Origin: Enoplosus armatus
Taxonomy: Eukaryota; Chordata; Actinopteri; Centrarchiformes; Enoplosidae
Direction: 5' to 3'
Length of the DNA: 64,000 nucleotides
Assembly (NCBI RefSeq): GCF_043641665.1
Contig: NC_092192.1
Span: forward strand, 22,240,978-22,304,977
Position 1 is the stretch's first letter; the number at the start of each line of letters is the position of its first letter. The notes beneath the pieces are model-generated. The model worked only from the letters and a program-made list of their open reading frames with translations, did no database searches and was not told the DNA's origin. Both the position numbers and the translations under genes were made by a program. Positions 1 through 12,480 of the stretch are shown here, piece after piece.

Positions 1-167
1 GTGCGTTGCCATGTCTGCTGTCAGGAGGAGGTGAAATGTGCCGGAAATACGTTGTAACGTTTTTTTTTGACTGATTGCGTTTGGACCGGATGAACTTTCT
101 GGAGGTGTGGCGCAGGTTGGGGTCGTAAGAAAACCAAAACCGACAGTGAATGTATCTACTAGCGCGT

Positions 168-202
<35 letters not shown>

Positions 203-429
203 CCAAAGCCTGATATATCTTATTCCTCTGTGCCATAGAGCTCCATTGTTGTCCAAACAAAACGATTACGTCAATGAGCCGCGCTGTTTCGCGGGGTGCT
301 GCTGCTGTAAATACTCACTGGAGCACCAAATGTGTATTCATCTGCAGCTGAAAATAGTCCTCAACAAATGCGCTAAAAAAAAAAAACCCCACAATGCCCA
401 GCTGTTTTGAGAAATAATCCAGCCTTTGT
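1..429. other. non-coding left edge with (GT)15 microsatellite
   Basis: Contains (GT)15 at 170-200 and A12 at 375-386. The only open frame runs through the GT repeat and is not a gene. Confidence 0.6.
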
Positions 430-715
430 TAGCCACTCTAGCCATGTGGCTTTACGGATGGAAAAGTTGGTCTGTGTCTTGGTCGGTCAACCACTTTGGT
501 TTAGATTGAAATATCTCAACAACTACTGGATGGATTGCCATATAATTTTGTATAGACGGTCGGGATCCCCAGAGGATGAATCCTGACGATTTTAGTGATC
601 CCCTAACTTTTCCTCTTGTGCCACCGTGAGGTTGATGTGTATGAAATATCTCAAGACTACTTGAGCATGCTACCATGGTGAGCAAAGATGTTGAACATGA
701 AAAGCACTACCTTCT
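430..715 (+). repeat. interspersed repeat, copy 1 (shared with 60.45-60.90 kb)
   Basis: Contains ATCTCAACAACTACTGGATG, then GATTGCCA, GATCCCC and CCCCTAACTTTTCCTC in the same order as the copy near 60.5 kb. The two copies are clearly related, with about 80-85 percent identity by eye in the core. I recognise the core as a repeat common in percomorph genomes but cannot name its family with certainty. It is probably a non-autonomous element. Confidence 0.7.
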
Positions 716-2600
716 AAACTTCAGCAGGTTTCGCATTGACAAATGAAAGTTTGGGTAATAACTTATTTATATAATAGCTAAACTTTTTTGTATTTGTCTT
801 AACCTCCAAATAAGCATTGTATTGTGTATTATGTAAACTGTTCATAACTTGTCTGACCATGAAAAAACATATATATATATATATTTTTTGTATTTTATTT
901 TATTTTTTTATTTTTTTAAATAAACTGAATTTAATCCAAATGCTCAGTGCCCCTCGCCTCTTTAAGATCAGTTGCTTAATGCCTATGTTGGCTGAGATGT
1001 TCGAAAAAGTGTGCATTGCCCAGATTTTTTCCCCGCTGGCGCGTTCACAATCAGTAAGGTCAAGCCTTCCGTGGCCTCATTTGTGTTTTAATATTCCCGA
1101 AAGCACATCTGAACAAAATAGTGAGGATCTGCGTTAATCTGTGTACCATCAAGAGACGTCCGTTAGATTCCGGGGACATGTACGGACATAACTTAAAGTT
1201 AATGAGACGGGACTTTATTTGCACATGTTCAGGACAGCGGCTTCACCTTTCAGCGCCGCCAGCTTTGCTGACGCCTCATGAATGTGGAGTTTGAGAATAG
1301 CTTTTTTTTTTTTTTTTTTTTGTAATTAGAGAAACGGTTGGGATCATAATCCTGGGTTTATCATCTGAGGGACGATTAGCTCTTTCAAACTGTAGCTGAT
1401 TGCTAAGAGATTGGATTTGACAGAGTTGGATATCAGTGTGAATGCCACAACGTTCTGTTTTACTGAAAGCTTTTTCTCTTAGTGGAGTGTCTACTTAATA
1501 GCGTTTGTGTTTCCTAATTTCAGCTGGGAGGGATGTTTTTGATCGGCAGGTGAACGTCTGAAATGGCAATTTTCCTCATCAGTGCAATGTCATCGACCTG
1601 AGAGAGGATGGCTCCTTGTAGATGCGATTGGCTCGCTGATGAAAAATAATCTCCCAAAATGTCCCTTTTCACAAGTTGCAATCTTGGTGCCCGTTAAAAA
1701 AAGGAGGTCTAAAAATCAACCTTTGTATTGCTGAAGGCTGCAAGATGAATTTCCCCCCTTCAGTTGGGTGATGGATTTATTTTTGTCTCCATGCTCATCT
1801 TTGATTGGGCCACATCTGTTACCCATGAGCCTCAGTATTAATGACAGTGCCAGGGATGCCCTCAAGTGTTTTCATTTAAGCGTATCCGAGCGCAGTCCTA
1901 CTTATGGCTCCAAACTCATTACTTTGCATGTGTGAAGTGACACAATGATTATGATGTTAAAGCACGGCCTGCCTGCTTAAATTTGATGCCGTTTGCACCC
2001 ATCAGATGACCAGGTAAGCACCTGGAGGTTCTTTTTTTTTTTTGTTCTTGTTTAGTTCAAGGTGGCTAAAAGTAATTTGACAGGCACATTCAAATAACAT
2101 TCGATACAGCAGCCTATTCTCGTACATCCTCCCAAGTCTTAATGTGTGATGATTTCTAGACTGCAGCTTCCCAACGCGGCCCTTTTTTTTTTTTAGCACT
2201 CTACAGGAATGTAAAATTCATGTATTAGGAATGGCTGAACACCTACACTAATCATATTCATTTTTTTAAGGCATTCTTCTCAACTTTTTTTTTTTTTTTG
2301 AATTTCAGCGTGTCTCTGTGAGGATTTAGCACTCGGCAATGAATTGCAGCAACATGAAATTCTGTGCATGTGTGACTAAATTACTAAAAGTTGTCAATTA
2401 CCAAATAGCTTCAAGCTAGCGACGACTGACTGACTTCATTTTAGAAAGGACTTACTTATTTTGTTCGTAAAGTGGATCGATTGTGCAGTTTGATTCATTG
2501 ATTAACTGATCAGCTGATTAATTCACTCAACATCATCGTCCTTGCAGCCCAATGTGCTTTCAGAAATTCATCCAACATCAAAATGGTGTTAAAAGCAGTA
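716..2600. other. non-coding stretch rich in poly(T)
   Basis: Holds (TA)8 at 869-885, an AATAAA hexamer at 919-924 in an AT-rich context that could end an upstream transcript, and T20 at 1302-1321. T13, T11 and T14 runs lie at about 2031, 2184 and 2286. No coding exon is recognised. Confidence 0.55.
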
Positions 2601-2616
2601 AATATATATATATATA

Positions 2617-2635
2617 CAGTTGCAATCAGAAATAT
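2617..2635 (+). repeat. left terminal inverted repeat of Tc1-like element
   Basis: Nineteen bases identical to the complement of the right end. It is preceded by an (AT)n stretch, 2602-2616, that includes the TA target site. Confidence 0.9.
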
Positions 2636-2876
2636 CCCCCCCCCCCCCCCCCCCAAAGGTTTTAAGGATTTATCAATCAAGATTCTCTGCTCTGGATGAC
2701 TTCTTTTTGAGTTTAGTGACACAGAAAATCAACACAGAAAATGCACAATGTAGTATTTGTGTGTAACAGTATACTTTGTGAAGATAGCCATGTCACAATT
2801 ATTCAACCCCTATATAATATTGTTGTTTTTAAAGCTTTCTGACAGTTTTTATGGCCTAAAGTGGAGTTGAAACATA

Positions 2877-3816
2877 ATTAAGCCTTTGGGAACTCAAGAG
2901 ACACCATTGGGGGCATTATAAGGAAGTTTAAAACGTATGGAACAGCTGCAAACCTGCCTGGCTGTGGAAGAAAGCCCAGAATTTCATCAAGGGCCCTTAG
3001 CAACTTAGTCAGGATAACTAAGAAAACCCCCCCGTGTGACTGCAAGACACCTACAGGATGACGTGATGAAGGCTGGTACAAGTGCTTCAGTGGCAACTAT
3101 AAGACGTGCACTGAATAAACAAGGACTTCATGGCCGGACTCCAAGACGCACTCCACTCTTCACCACAAGGAACGTCAAAAGTCGACTAGAATATGCCAGG
3201 AGGAATTTGGATAAGACTACGGAGTTTTGGGAGACAGTTCTATGGACTGATGAAACCAAACTGGAACTGTTTGGACATATGGACCAGCGGTATGTCTGGC
3301 GTGTGCGAAAGGCAAGGCTTATGACCAGAAGAATACCATCCCCACGGTCAAGCATGGAGTTGGGTCATTGATGATGTGCGGCTGTTTTTCTGCGGCAGGA
3401 ACCTGGCAATCGTGATCGTGTACCAGGCATCATGGATTCCCAGAAATACCAGGCCATTTTAAAGAGGAATGTGATGCCTTCTGTTGACAAATTAAACCTC
3501 TGTGATCATTGGACTTTCCAGCAAGACAATGATCCCGAGCACACCTCCGAGTCAACCAAAGCTTGGTTGAGAAACGGATCCTGGAACGTCCTGGAGTGGC
3601 CTTCTCAGTCACCGGATTGAAAAGATTGAAAATCTTTGGTGGTATTTAAAGAAGGCAGTTGCAGCACGGAAGCCATCAAACATCGCTGAGCTAGAGGCTT
3701 TTGCACGTGAAGAACGGGCAAAGATTCCGATCGAGGGGCGTAAGAAGCTTGTCAGCACTTGCCGAAAACGTTTGTCAGAAGTTATAAAAGCTAAAGGATG
3801 CTCCATAAAGTACTGA
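2877..3816 (+). pseudogene. Tc1-like transposase, multiply frameshifted
   Basis: The reading frame encoded a cut-and-paste transposase of the IS630-Tc1-mariner superfamily. Helix-turn-helix remnants begin near 2877 (IRKFKTYGTAANLPG). The long intact piece 3036-3371 contains TARHLQDDV and LWTDETKLELFGH with the first catalytic Asp. A second piece, 3432-3620, carries QQDNDPEHT with the second Asp and the WPSQSPD motif. The third piece, to TGA 3814-3816, contains IENLWWYLKKAVAARKPS with the catalytic Glu. Frame changes lie near 3030 (a C7 run), 3310, 3400 and 3620, and the extreme N-terminus is missing. The catalytic triad residues survive but no continuous protein can be made. Confidence 0.93.
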
Positions 3817-3887
3817 CTGGTTTTGTCATTTATTGTCATTATCTTTCATCCACACCACTATAATGTCTTTTGAGGTGAGGGGGTTGA

Positions 3888-3906
3888 ATATTTCTGATTG
3901 CAACTG
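3888..3906 (-). repeat. right terminal inverted repeat of Tc1-like element
   Basis: Exact inverted match to 2617-2635, followed by TATATATG containing the TA target duplication. Confidence 0.9.
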
Positions 3907-4534
3907 TATATATGTAATGCAGTAGAATGATATAATTGCTAATACATATGCAGCCTTTTACACCTTTTCACCCCCACTGTTTGTCATGAAGTCTTTGAAA
4001 TGCAGCCATCAGTTATAGAGAAGGCTTTTCACATCCTCCACCAATTGTGCCGTCAATCTCATTCCCATCACCTCGGCGCTCCGATTGGATCATTACCGGA
4101 TAGGTGTGAAATGGCCGTTACCGCCGCTGCTTCCTGGATACTGATTGCAGTAGACAAGTCATCTTAAGCACACCAGGCTGCTGAAAAGGAGCAGTCATGG
4201 TGGAAATCGTGTCTCTGCCTCCCCTCTTTTTAGTAGATGGGGAAATCACCCCAAGACTTCACAAAGGACCAAGAAAGGAAAGAAAGCAGTTCAAATAGTT
4301 GAGCACTTTTTTTGAACTTTGCTCTTCAGCTGTAATATGTTCCACTACTACCATAGAAGATGAAGAAAACCAGCACATATTCACATTTTTTTAAAACTTT
4401 TAGTAGAGGTGCAACGCACTGAACTGTAACATCCCTTGTTGGGAGTTTATTTCTGCTGCTCTCATGATACAATATACAATCGCCATCGACGTAATTATCA
4501 CGGTAAGTCGAGTAAAACACCTCTTGGTTTCACA
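3907..4534. other. non-coding gap between Tc1-like and L2-like elements
   Basis: Unique sequence. I see no gene, RNA or repeat structure in it. Confidence 0.5.
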
Positions 4535-5350
4535 AGTTATCAGCAGGATAATGAAGCATAGATTGTACCTCCACACGATACCTGCGCATACCTGTTAGCG
4601 TGCCTGAATGTTGCGCCTTGCTGTATCCGGAACCTTCTTCAGGACCGCAACGGGGAGAAAAGACTGTTATCCGGGTGGTTGGGATCCTTAATGATTCTCC
4701 TCGCCTTATTCTTCCAGCGCCTGGTGGAAATATCCTTTCGGCAGGGTCGAGAACCCCCTGTTGTACGCTCTGCTGAGAAAACAACTCTTTGCCGGGCCTT
4801 GCGGTCCTGCTCGGTGCTGTTTCCATACCAGGCAGTGATGTCCCCCCGTCACGACGCTCTCAATTCCTCAGTATTTGAGGGGATACCCGGAATTTCCACT
4901 GGCACATTCAAACCACTTTCTCACCCACGTCAGGCCCTCGGTGATGTGCACACCAAGGTACTTGAAGCTGTCCACCCTCTCCACCCAGGACCCGTTAATA
5001 TTAAGGGGGACGTAGTTCCTTCCCTACTTCTTCCCAAAGTCCTTTATCAGCTCCTTGGTCTTGCTGACGTTCAGGAGTACATTGGTGTCCTGACACCAGC
5101 TCTGCTTCCTTCAGGCAGGCCTTGTCATTGTTATCTGTGATCAGGCCCACCACAGACCTGATGGTGGTGTTGGAGTGGAAAGCGGCTACCTAGTCGTGTG
5201 TGTGTGTGTGTGTGTGTACAGGGGACACAGCAGGGGGCTCAAAACCCAGCCCTGGGGTGCTCTGGTGTTCTGGTGGAGTTTACCTGGACCCGGGTACACC
5301 AAAGCAACATACTGCATGTCATTCATCACCCTCTCCCCTCAGTACCTGTC
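4535..5350 (-). mobile_element. L2-like non-LTR retrotransposon (LINE) fragment, reverse transcriptase 3' half
   Basis: Read on the minus strand, the block retains reverse-transcriptase landmarks of the L2/Jockey-type LINEs. These are NTRAPQGWVLSPLL (about 5269 to 5229), LLNVSKTKELIKDFGKK (about 5077 to 5028), a PLNINGSWVERVDSFKYLGV-like segment (about 5010 to 4950) and IIKDPNHPDNSLFSPL (about 4696 to 4650). Stops and frameshifts break it. A (TG)11 microsatellite (5196-5217) sits where the FADD catalytic box would be, so it cannot encode an active enzyme. The 5' half and endonuclease are absent. The family could equally be Rex1-like. Confidence 0.85.
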
Positions 5351-8300
5351 AACTCTCTAATAAAGGCATAAGCCCCCCCCCCCCCCCAACAAATACTTAA
5401 AATAATGATTTAAAGCATTAATCAGTTATCATTGTTGTAGATATATTATATATTATGCTGTTTCAGCTCTAGTTTCAGCTCTAGTTTCTGTTGTCACTGT
5501 CAGTGCAGTTGTCTGTAGCAGAAGTCCTCCAAAATGAAAACACCTTTCGTTTTATTTTTCAGTGAATATCACTGAACTACGCGAGGTCAGAGGTCGAGCA
5601 CCGAGCCTCCTGTGTTCTACCGCTAAACCTTGGATGAAGGCGTTCGCCCCCTCACTCTGGAATTTTCCGCGGGACGGTCACGTTGGATTCTCCCACATGT
5701 CCTCAAACAAAAGAACCCCCACGAGTCCCCCGCTGACTCTCCTGATGGTGAAACTCAAACGCCTCTCTCATCCAAGCCACCCCAATCAGCATTTAGCTCT
5801 TTAGCTTCCTCCAGCTGGGCCCCAGCCTTGCCCCCCCCCCCACCCCCCTTCAGCCCCAGTGGATTCACCTACCCTCAGCTAACCTCCCCCGAGCGACAAG
5901 GGGGCCCAGGTGCCATCACTGAACGAGACGTCGGGGTAATTTGGCTCGACGCGCCCTAACACACACACCCTCCTTACATCAGGGGCAGGGAGGGACTCTG
6001 GACATTAAACACTGTCTCATTAGGTTTATTTGGACGAGACGGGAGACCTAATGAGGGGCGGTGTAATGACCAAAAACATCTGATCTCCACCCGATCCAAA
6101 CAAAACATCCAGGTAGGGCCTAGGGTCAGGGCCAAAGTCATGTCACGCCTCCCTGCCCCTGGAGGAAGCGGAAAGAGGAGGGGGGGCAGAGTGAGGGAAT
6201 CCAAGTTCAGACTCTTAGAAGAAGAATGGGGAGTGACAGTGCAGCATACTTGAGTGAAGAGCTGCCCTTTGTCTTCGCCGTGCTCATCCATACTTTTCTT
6301 CTTCTCTGGATGGAGTTTAGACGTTTGTGAGCTGCCACATAAAGTTTGTGTTAATCAAAAAAATGATCGCCACGACATCTTTTAAAATCCACCTTTTCTG
6401 CAGACGCTGCCTTGTTTGTGAAGCAATTTTACATGACGGGGGGCCGGGGGGGGGGGGTGCAGCTAAAAGAGTTTTATGCCACCCAGAATGGTCAGCAGCT
6501 GGGCGCCATTACCCAATTAAATCTGAATATCACAGACAGCTTTCTGAATTAGGGCCATTTCTCAGCTCATTAACATCTCATGAATGTTGAGCCAAGAAGC
6601 GAATAACTGGTTGGTGATGGTGTAGTTTGCCATGTCCTCGCTTGTGATATTTATCAATCACAATCCAAATGCGGTGCTTTTGTTTCAGATGTCCGATTTT
6701 TATTGCGAGGCGGCGCGTCGAAACAGATGTACCACATTTTAGTAAAGAGCTTTGGTTTTGTGCGCACGCTCTCTCAAGTCAGAGCACCCCGTTAGGTGTT
6801 CCTGCAGTCGGCGACGCGAGAGAGAGGGACTGCGCCGGTTTTGCTATTCCTCACATGTCGGGCATCAGTGAGAAGACAAAGGAAAACAGTTGACATAAAT
6901 GAATAAAGGGCTGCTAATGGTCATCGCTGTCGACGCGGCGTCATTCATGAGGTGTTGGAGGTGCTGGAGGGATTCGATGAGGGATGATCGTATCTCTTCA
7001 CGGTGAAGAGAGAGTACCGAGATCCTCCGCCCTCCTTGCTGGACCCCAGGTGTGGAGCAGCTGAACCACCTAGGCCTCTTGACCCACGGGCCTGTCCACA
7101 GCTCAATACGCCATTAGCCTCTGCAGCTGACCTGACCAGCGTGGCTACTTCACCGTCTACCGTCCCTCTGGAATATACACTAATTGGCGCCTACGAGAGG
7201 GAAAAGTGTGACAATGGAGCAGTGTATCAGTTGTTCATGTATTCATGGGTGGGACGTTGTTCTTGGGGGTCTGTAATGTCTGAATAATTAACTAATCGTC
7301 TCCGTGAAGTTTCCTGGAAAGAACGTAGGTCGTATGGAAATAGTTGGAACACTGTAACTGTGAGTCGTAGTTGAAGAGGCAGTCGAAATACAAATACAGA
7401 AAAAAAAGTATATGATATAACGGAAATGCTGAAAGGAGTTGAAGTGTCGGTCGGAAAAAGTCGGCAGACGACAGCGTGTGTGATGTCACCCACTGAAGGT
7501 TTGATTACAGAAAAAACTGCATAAGATATGATGAAGCTCAACTAATAGAATAGTAAAAGTATAAAGCATGGTGACTAAAAGTAATAAATAATGACATGTA
7601 CTTACTATTCTCCCCTGTAATTAGCATCAGCCTACATGCTGTTGGTCTTTCCAGGACTCTCCCTCGGAAATCATCAGGAAACTATGGACCTGTGAAATAA
7701 AGCACCGCAGGTTAATGTGGAAAATATTCAAAGTTTGTGTCTTAACATTTGACCAATTATCCGTCCTTTACACTGACATGACTGCTTTTTGTCTTTAAAT
7801 TGTAAGTTTTTGTTACGTTTGTTGCAAATAGCGTACGTATTTTCCATCAGTATTTAAAGTTCGCTCCGGCGTTCACTCAGGTGGAGGCGGCGCAGCTGTT
7901 CAGACACTATGCAAACCACTGCACCCGGCGAAATAACGTCGGTACTGATCACATGTAAATACCAGAACTTTTAGTCAGACACAATAGCCCATGCCAGAGG
8001 AACACGACCATAGATAGATGAAATACAGTGCTGTAAAGGGTCATACATCATTGATGGGTCAGTGTGAACGCCTTCCATTTTTAAAAAAATAATAGTAATA
8101 ATAATATAATTGAACTCAGCTTTTGTTTCAAAGCTGTCAAAGTACAGAGGAAGGGCAAGAATCTCTCGGATTGATTAAATAAATGCCGATGTCTTAGCAG
8201 GCTGGAGCAGCCCAGGCGCTAATGCTTCATCATCCAGGGGGCTCTACGCTTGCAGGTACGCGGAGGTCCAATCACTGAGTAACTGCCATGTTCCTTGAAC

Positions 8301-9886
8301 GATGCTAATGTCTTATGCGGGAATAAATTACACAGATGGGCGGATGTTGTTATATACTTTCAAAATTCATATTCTCCATAGGGGGATAGGATAAGGATCA
8401 GACACTGCACCTGGTGAAAGACAAGTTCTGGTGTTCACGCTAAATCCCTCCTTTAATGTGACTCAAATGAAATGGATAAGAGTGGATAATGTTTGACCTT
8501 CATGTATCAAAGACACCCCTCCCTTCCCAGCCTGCATAGTAATTCGGATTTGACTGATATCAACTCTTCCAGAGTGTGCACCTGGCAACTTATTGAAGCT
8601 CCAGTCAAAAGAGGGAGGGGGAGCATCCGAGCTCTCATCTGTGCTTGTTCGTGGTCGTGAGATGATTTATATGGGAGGGAGGAATTATTGGGATGATGGT
8701 GCTTTTTTTTTTTTTTTTGTATGTATGTATCGGGGTGACTTTTGGTGTCGTGACATTTCCCTGCAAGGTTAAAGGCCGCTGACCAAATGTCAGCAAGCAG
8801 AGGAGTCCAGGCAGATGGCGGGCTGCGTTTCACTGCCTCTGTTCTCCAAAAATATTGATCCTGTCAACACACCTTAATGAGCTGAGACGCTTCAACTTCA
8901 GGCTTGAAACTATGCAGCCGTTTTTTTTTATTTTTTATTTTTAATAAATGTGGAGGCGGAACTTATGGCTTAAAGTCCGCTTCAGTATTACAGATGTAGC
9001 GCTTCCACTTGCTCCGGTTGTTTCGGACTTTTCGGATTGGAAAATTCTGCTGAAGTGAGTTAAGATTTGACCAATTATTTGACAAGCATCGAACACAACT
9101 TTCCAGAAATTCATTTAGACATAAAACAAACCGTCATCTATCAAACATCTTGACCAAATAAACTTTGCAATACTTTGGAGGCTATAAACTGATGCTTGCC
9201 CCTGAACATATATGACACCTATGATCCATTTGTGAGACAAAAAGCCTGTGACATAACAGCATTACCTGAAAGAAAAGGGGTCACAGAATATCAGAACACA
9301 ACCGCTTTGCCCCCCCCGGCAGCTCCAGGGCGGCAGGCATCCAAAACCCCAATTTAACTGGGAAGCTAGAGACGAGACACACTGTGGAATAATGAAGCAG
9401 GAAAAGGTGCGCGACTGTCAGTTTATACGAGCGCGTGCATGCGTCCGTGTGTGAGTGATGAGCGGCATGTGTGTCGGCGGAGCGCACCCCCCCCCCCCCC
9501 CCTGCTGTGAGCCTAATTAAAAGGCGCTGGGTGCAGAGGGGGCTACTTTGGCGCCCAACGGAGTCCCTTTATATCCCCGCTTCCCTCCCTCCCTATCCTC
9601 TCTGCCTTTGATTACCGTGGAGCACTAATGCCCCTCAATCGCAGCCGCACATGTGACCCCTCTGTGGCTAAGAGGAGGAAAGGGGAAGAGCCCCCCCCCC
9701 CACCCACCCACCCCAGCTTTATTGTGACGACTCAGGGGTGGAAAGTCCTGTTTTACAACAAATGTTTGTCCAGCTGAAGTGAAATTACTATTCTAAAACA
9801 ACTAAATGCGCTGAGTTAGTTCCCAAGCTCCCCTCGCACCCCGGTCTCAATGGCGCTTGAGGTGGAGCTGCTCCAGTGTGTCTGAC
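5351..9886. other. upstream non-coding region
   Basis: C15 at 5373-5387, a C10-A-C6 run at 5831, G12 at 6446-6457, T16 at 8703-8718, C16 at 9487-9502 and C11 at 9691-9701. A 15-bp tandem duplication (GTTTCAGCTCTA units) lies near 5459-5492. The rest is single-copy with no supported exon. Confidence 0.5.
6485..6600. promoter_or_regulatory. candidate conserved non-coding element
   Basis: A compositionally even block with CAATTAA (6514-6520) and CATTAAC (6568-6574) homeodomain-type words, free of simple repeats. This is inferred from texture only. Confidence 0.22.
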
Positions 9887-10060
9887 CAGTGGCGGCTGGT
9901 CGGAACCTTTTCCGAGCAGCGTCCAGTCGATCTTTCAGCAAACATCACAGTACGACTTCATGCATCAAGAAAAACTACTTTGCAGTGAAATATTTAACAA
10001 TTATTTTATTCCCCCATGAAATAAAGCGGTGAACAACTACCAGGACATCTTATTGTGGTC
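9887..10060 (+). mobile_element. possible non-autonomous hAT-like element fragment
   Basis: The stretch begins CAGTGGCGGCTGGTCGGAAC, which resembles the terminus of common fish non-autonomous hAT-like elements. It continues with an AT-rich body. I cannot find a matching opposite terminus, so limits and class are uncertain. Confidence 0.3.
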
Positions 10061-11645
10061 ACGGGGGAATTCAGTGTAACATAAAACACGCAACGGAGAA
10101 TGTTTATTTATTTATTGAGATGCCCCTATGGACCTTGTTTTGTTGGGGGTAAACCAACGGGGGGGGGGGGGGGGGGGGAAAGATCAAGATAAATAAACAT
10201 GAAGCGCGGCAGTAAGTCATTGCTATTCTGCGATTCTTGAATGGACGCAAGCATGGGAGCCAAGTGCTCTGAGGTGCAGAGATAGGAAACTGAAGCCATG
10301 CCTTAAAAGGGGGGAACCACATCCATTTGCTACACATCAAAGCGTGTTTCCAGGTGTTGCATGTGTGAAGAAAAAGTCGTGGAAAGCCTTTTGTGGCTCC
10401 GGAGGGGAGCCGTGGGAAGTCTGACAAATGTCCTCAAAGGACGTCAACTTGAGTCTGAAGACTCTGAAAATGAGGTTGCATTGTGGGTAGCGGGTTAGCG
10501 GGCGGGTTTTGAAAAAGGAAGAAGAAAAAGATGATACCTCTGGCTCTGCCGCTCCCTCTTGTTGTTTATCATCTGTGCCTGACGGTAGAATACTCTTTTA
10601 ATGAAACCCAGATGGGCCTCAAAATAATAATATTCTTACCACCCAATTCCAAACCAGCTGTAAATACACTAAATGGCTGGAGCCCATGCTTTTTCAGATT
10701 GCATGCCTCCAAATAGTGCATACATGGCGGATGTATATTCATCCTGGAAGGGTCAAAGCTTTCCTCTTTTCTTACTCTCAATTGTTTTCATGATAATCCA
10801 CATTCAGATCTGTGTTTCTAGATTACAGTGTGGTTTTGTTTTGTTTTTTTGAGACTGTAGACTCAGCCATGTCCTCTGTGACATTTTTTTCTTTGTTTGT
10901 TTGTTATTTTGGGTGAAAACGAGTAGTTTTCTACGAGTAAAATATTTATGCCTTTCATTTCAGCTCTGACGCCACCAAAAGGGGGCAAAGGGTGCGCTGT
11001 TCTGCCATGCAGGTGTACCACAATACCTCCACTTTTGCCGTAGAAGAACAGTTTGAAGTCGCGTCCCGTAAACTTCAGACACACCCCGACTGTCTTCACT
11101 CGAAACAGAATATGGAAGTCTTTTCTTTTTTTTTTTTTGACTCTGTACTTGTGTAGCATGCTGCTCCAGCCCAAACAGCATGCCAGGCATGCAGGATGAA
11201 ACAGAGGCCTTGAGGGGAGGAGGAGGAGGGGAGGGGGGGGGGGGGGGGATCAGCTGCCAGTAACAACCACTTCCACATGCACAAGAAAACATACACTTAA
11301 ACACACACTGTGGCCAATTTGAGTTTATCCTAGTGTGGAGTAAGAGACGTAATCCCCCTGCTGTAATTGCATTCGGGAGGTTTCTGAAACGCTTAATACA
11401 CCACCGAAGCCACTTTGGCGGCGAAAGATGGCGTCTCAGGTCTCTCCAAGGTCGGTGCTTGACAACATATGTCTCTCGATTCCTTAATCTCTCTATTCCC
11501 AAACAAGATGGCTAAAATACATGCATCAGGGCCGGTAATTAGTCGGCCCCCAGTGATGCGCCTCTTGATTTGACATCGTTTGAAATGAGCAGCTGAGTCG
11601 GGGAACAATGGTGGACGTGTGAAAATGGACTCAAGGAGGGAGAGA

Positions 11646-11692
<47 letters not shown>

Positions 11693-12187
11693 GCGGAGTG
11701 AAATGTGTTCATTTTTCGACGCTGACTTTGAATTAAAAGTAGCTTTCAAAGAGGTGTAGGGATGAAATTGGAAGAGTTCAAGTCTGTCCTTGGCAGGAAT
11801 TAGTGTCTGCACTTTGATGGGTTCACCCTTCTGTTACTTTGCTACGAGAGGAGAGGGTGACTTTGGCGAGAATTACTTCGCTGCGACCACAGTTTACTCC
11901 GATGCCGTTGTTTTGTTTTGTTTTTTGTTCGCAGTTCCACGGATAAGAGTTCTCTGTTTCTAATGGTCATTTTGTATCAGGGAGCTCCAGATTTGTTTGT
12001 GCATAATATTCCAGGAATTCTTCACCTCCTTTCCATCAGAAATGCTTTCTGGTGGCTGCATTTCTACAGTCTCTTTATTAAGTCCAATGGAACTTGCAAC
12101 CCCTTTTGTTACGGCGTGAGGGGACCCCCAGATGATGCCCCGGCCCCGGGTCGTCCATCACCAATGTCACAATGTCCCGGCACCCAA
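10061..12187. other. non-coding region with G tracts and (AG)n
   Basis: G20 at 10159-10178, T13 at 11126-11138, (GGA)n running into G16 at 11233-11248, and a long (AG)20 array at 11651-11690. Open frames here cross these tracts. Confidence 0.55.
11651..11690. repeat. (AG)20 microsatellite
   Basis: Perfect dinucleotide array preceded by an imperfect purine run from about 11636. Confidence 0.97.
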
Positions 12188-12211
12188 CCCCCCCCCCCCC
12201 CCCCCCCCCCC
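12188..12211. repeat. poly(C) tract, C24
   Basis: Uninterrupted run of 24 C. Confidence 0.95.
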
Positions 12212-12294
12212 TCGCCCCAAACTGCTCCACAGCCCACGTCTCAGCATGCATATTCACAGGAGCTGGTGTCCCGTCTGAGGAAACCAAATTGCCC

Positions 12295-12480
12295 CAGCCT
12301 GTGTGTCTCTTTTATTAGTCAATATTAAAATGGGCTAATAAAGAGGGGCAAGATCCACCCCCCCACCCCCCGTGGTAATGGCTCCCCAGAGACCCCTGAC
12401 TAATTAAAGGGCTGCCCCTTCCAATGAACAGTAATCACTCAGGGCTTTGGGTAGACAAACACATGAGCAAACAGGGGATG
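12295..12480. promoter_or_regulatory. candidate conserved non-coding element
   Basis: Contains TTTATTAGTCAATATTAAAA and TAATTAAA (12401-12408) on either side of a short C-rich run. Homeodomain-word density is suggestive, but conservation is untested. Confidence 0.25.

Larger units (their letters stand above)
2617..3906 (+). mobile_element. Tc1/mariner (Tc1-like) DNA transposon, degenerate
   Basis: Inverted ends CAGTTGCAATCAGAAATAT (left) and the exact complement (right) are each flanked by TA, the Tc1 target dinucleotide. The 1,290-bp length is near that of full fish Tc1-like elements. A second internal motif (ATTCAACCCC at 2801-2810, complement near 3877-3888) gives the IR/DR-type repeated end structure. 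The interior encodes a broken DD34E transposase on the same strand. A C19 tract lies immediately inside the left terminal repeat. Confidence 0.95.

Noticed and set aside
4679..5140. 153-codon frame on + in the LINE relic
   Set aside because: It is the antisense shadow of the minus-strand reverse-transcriptase remnant.
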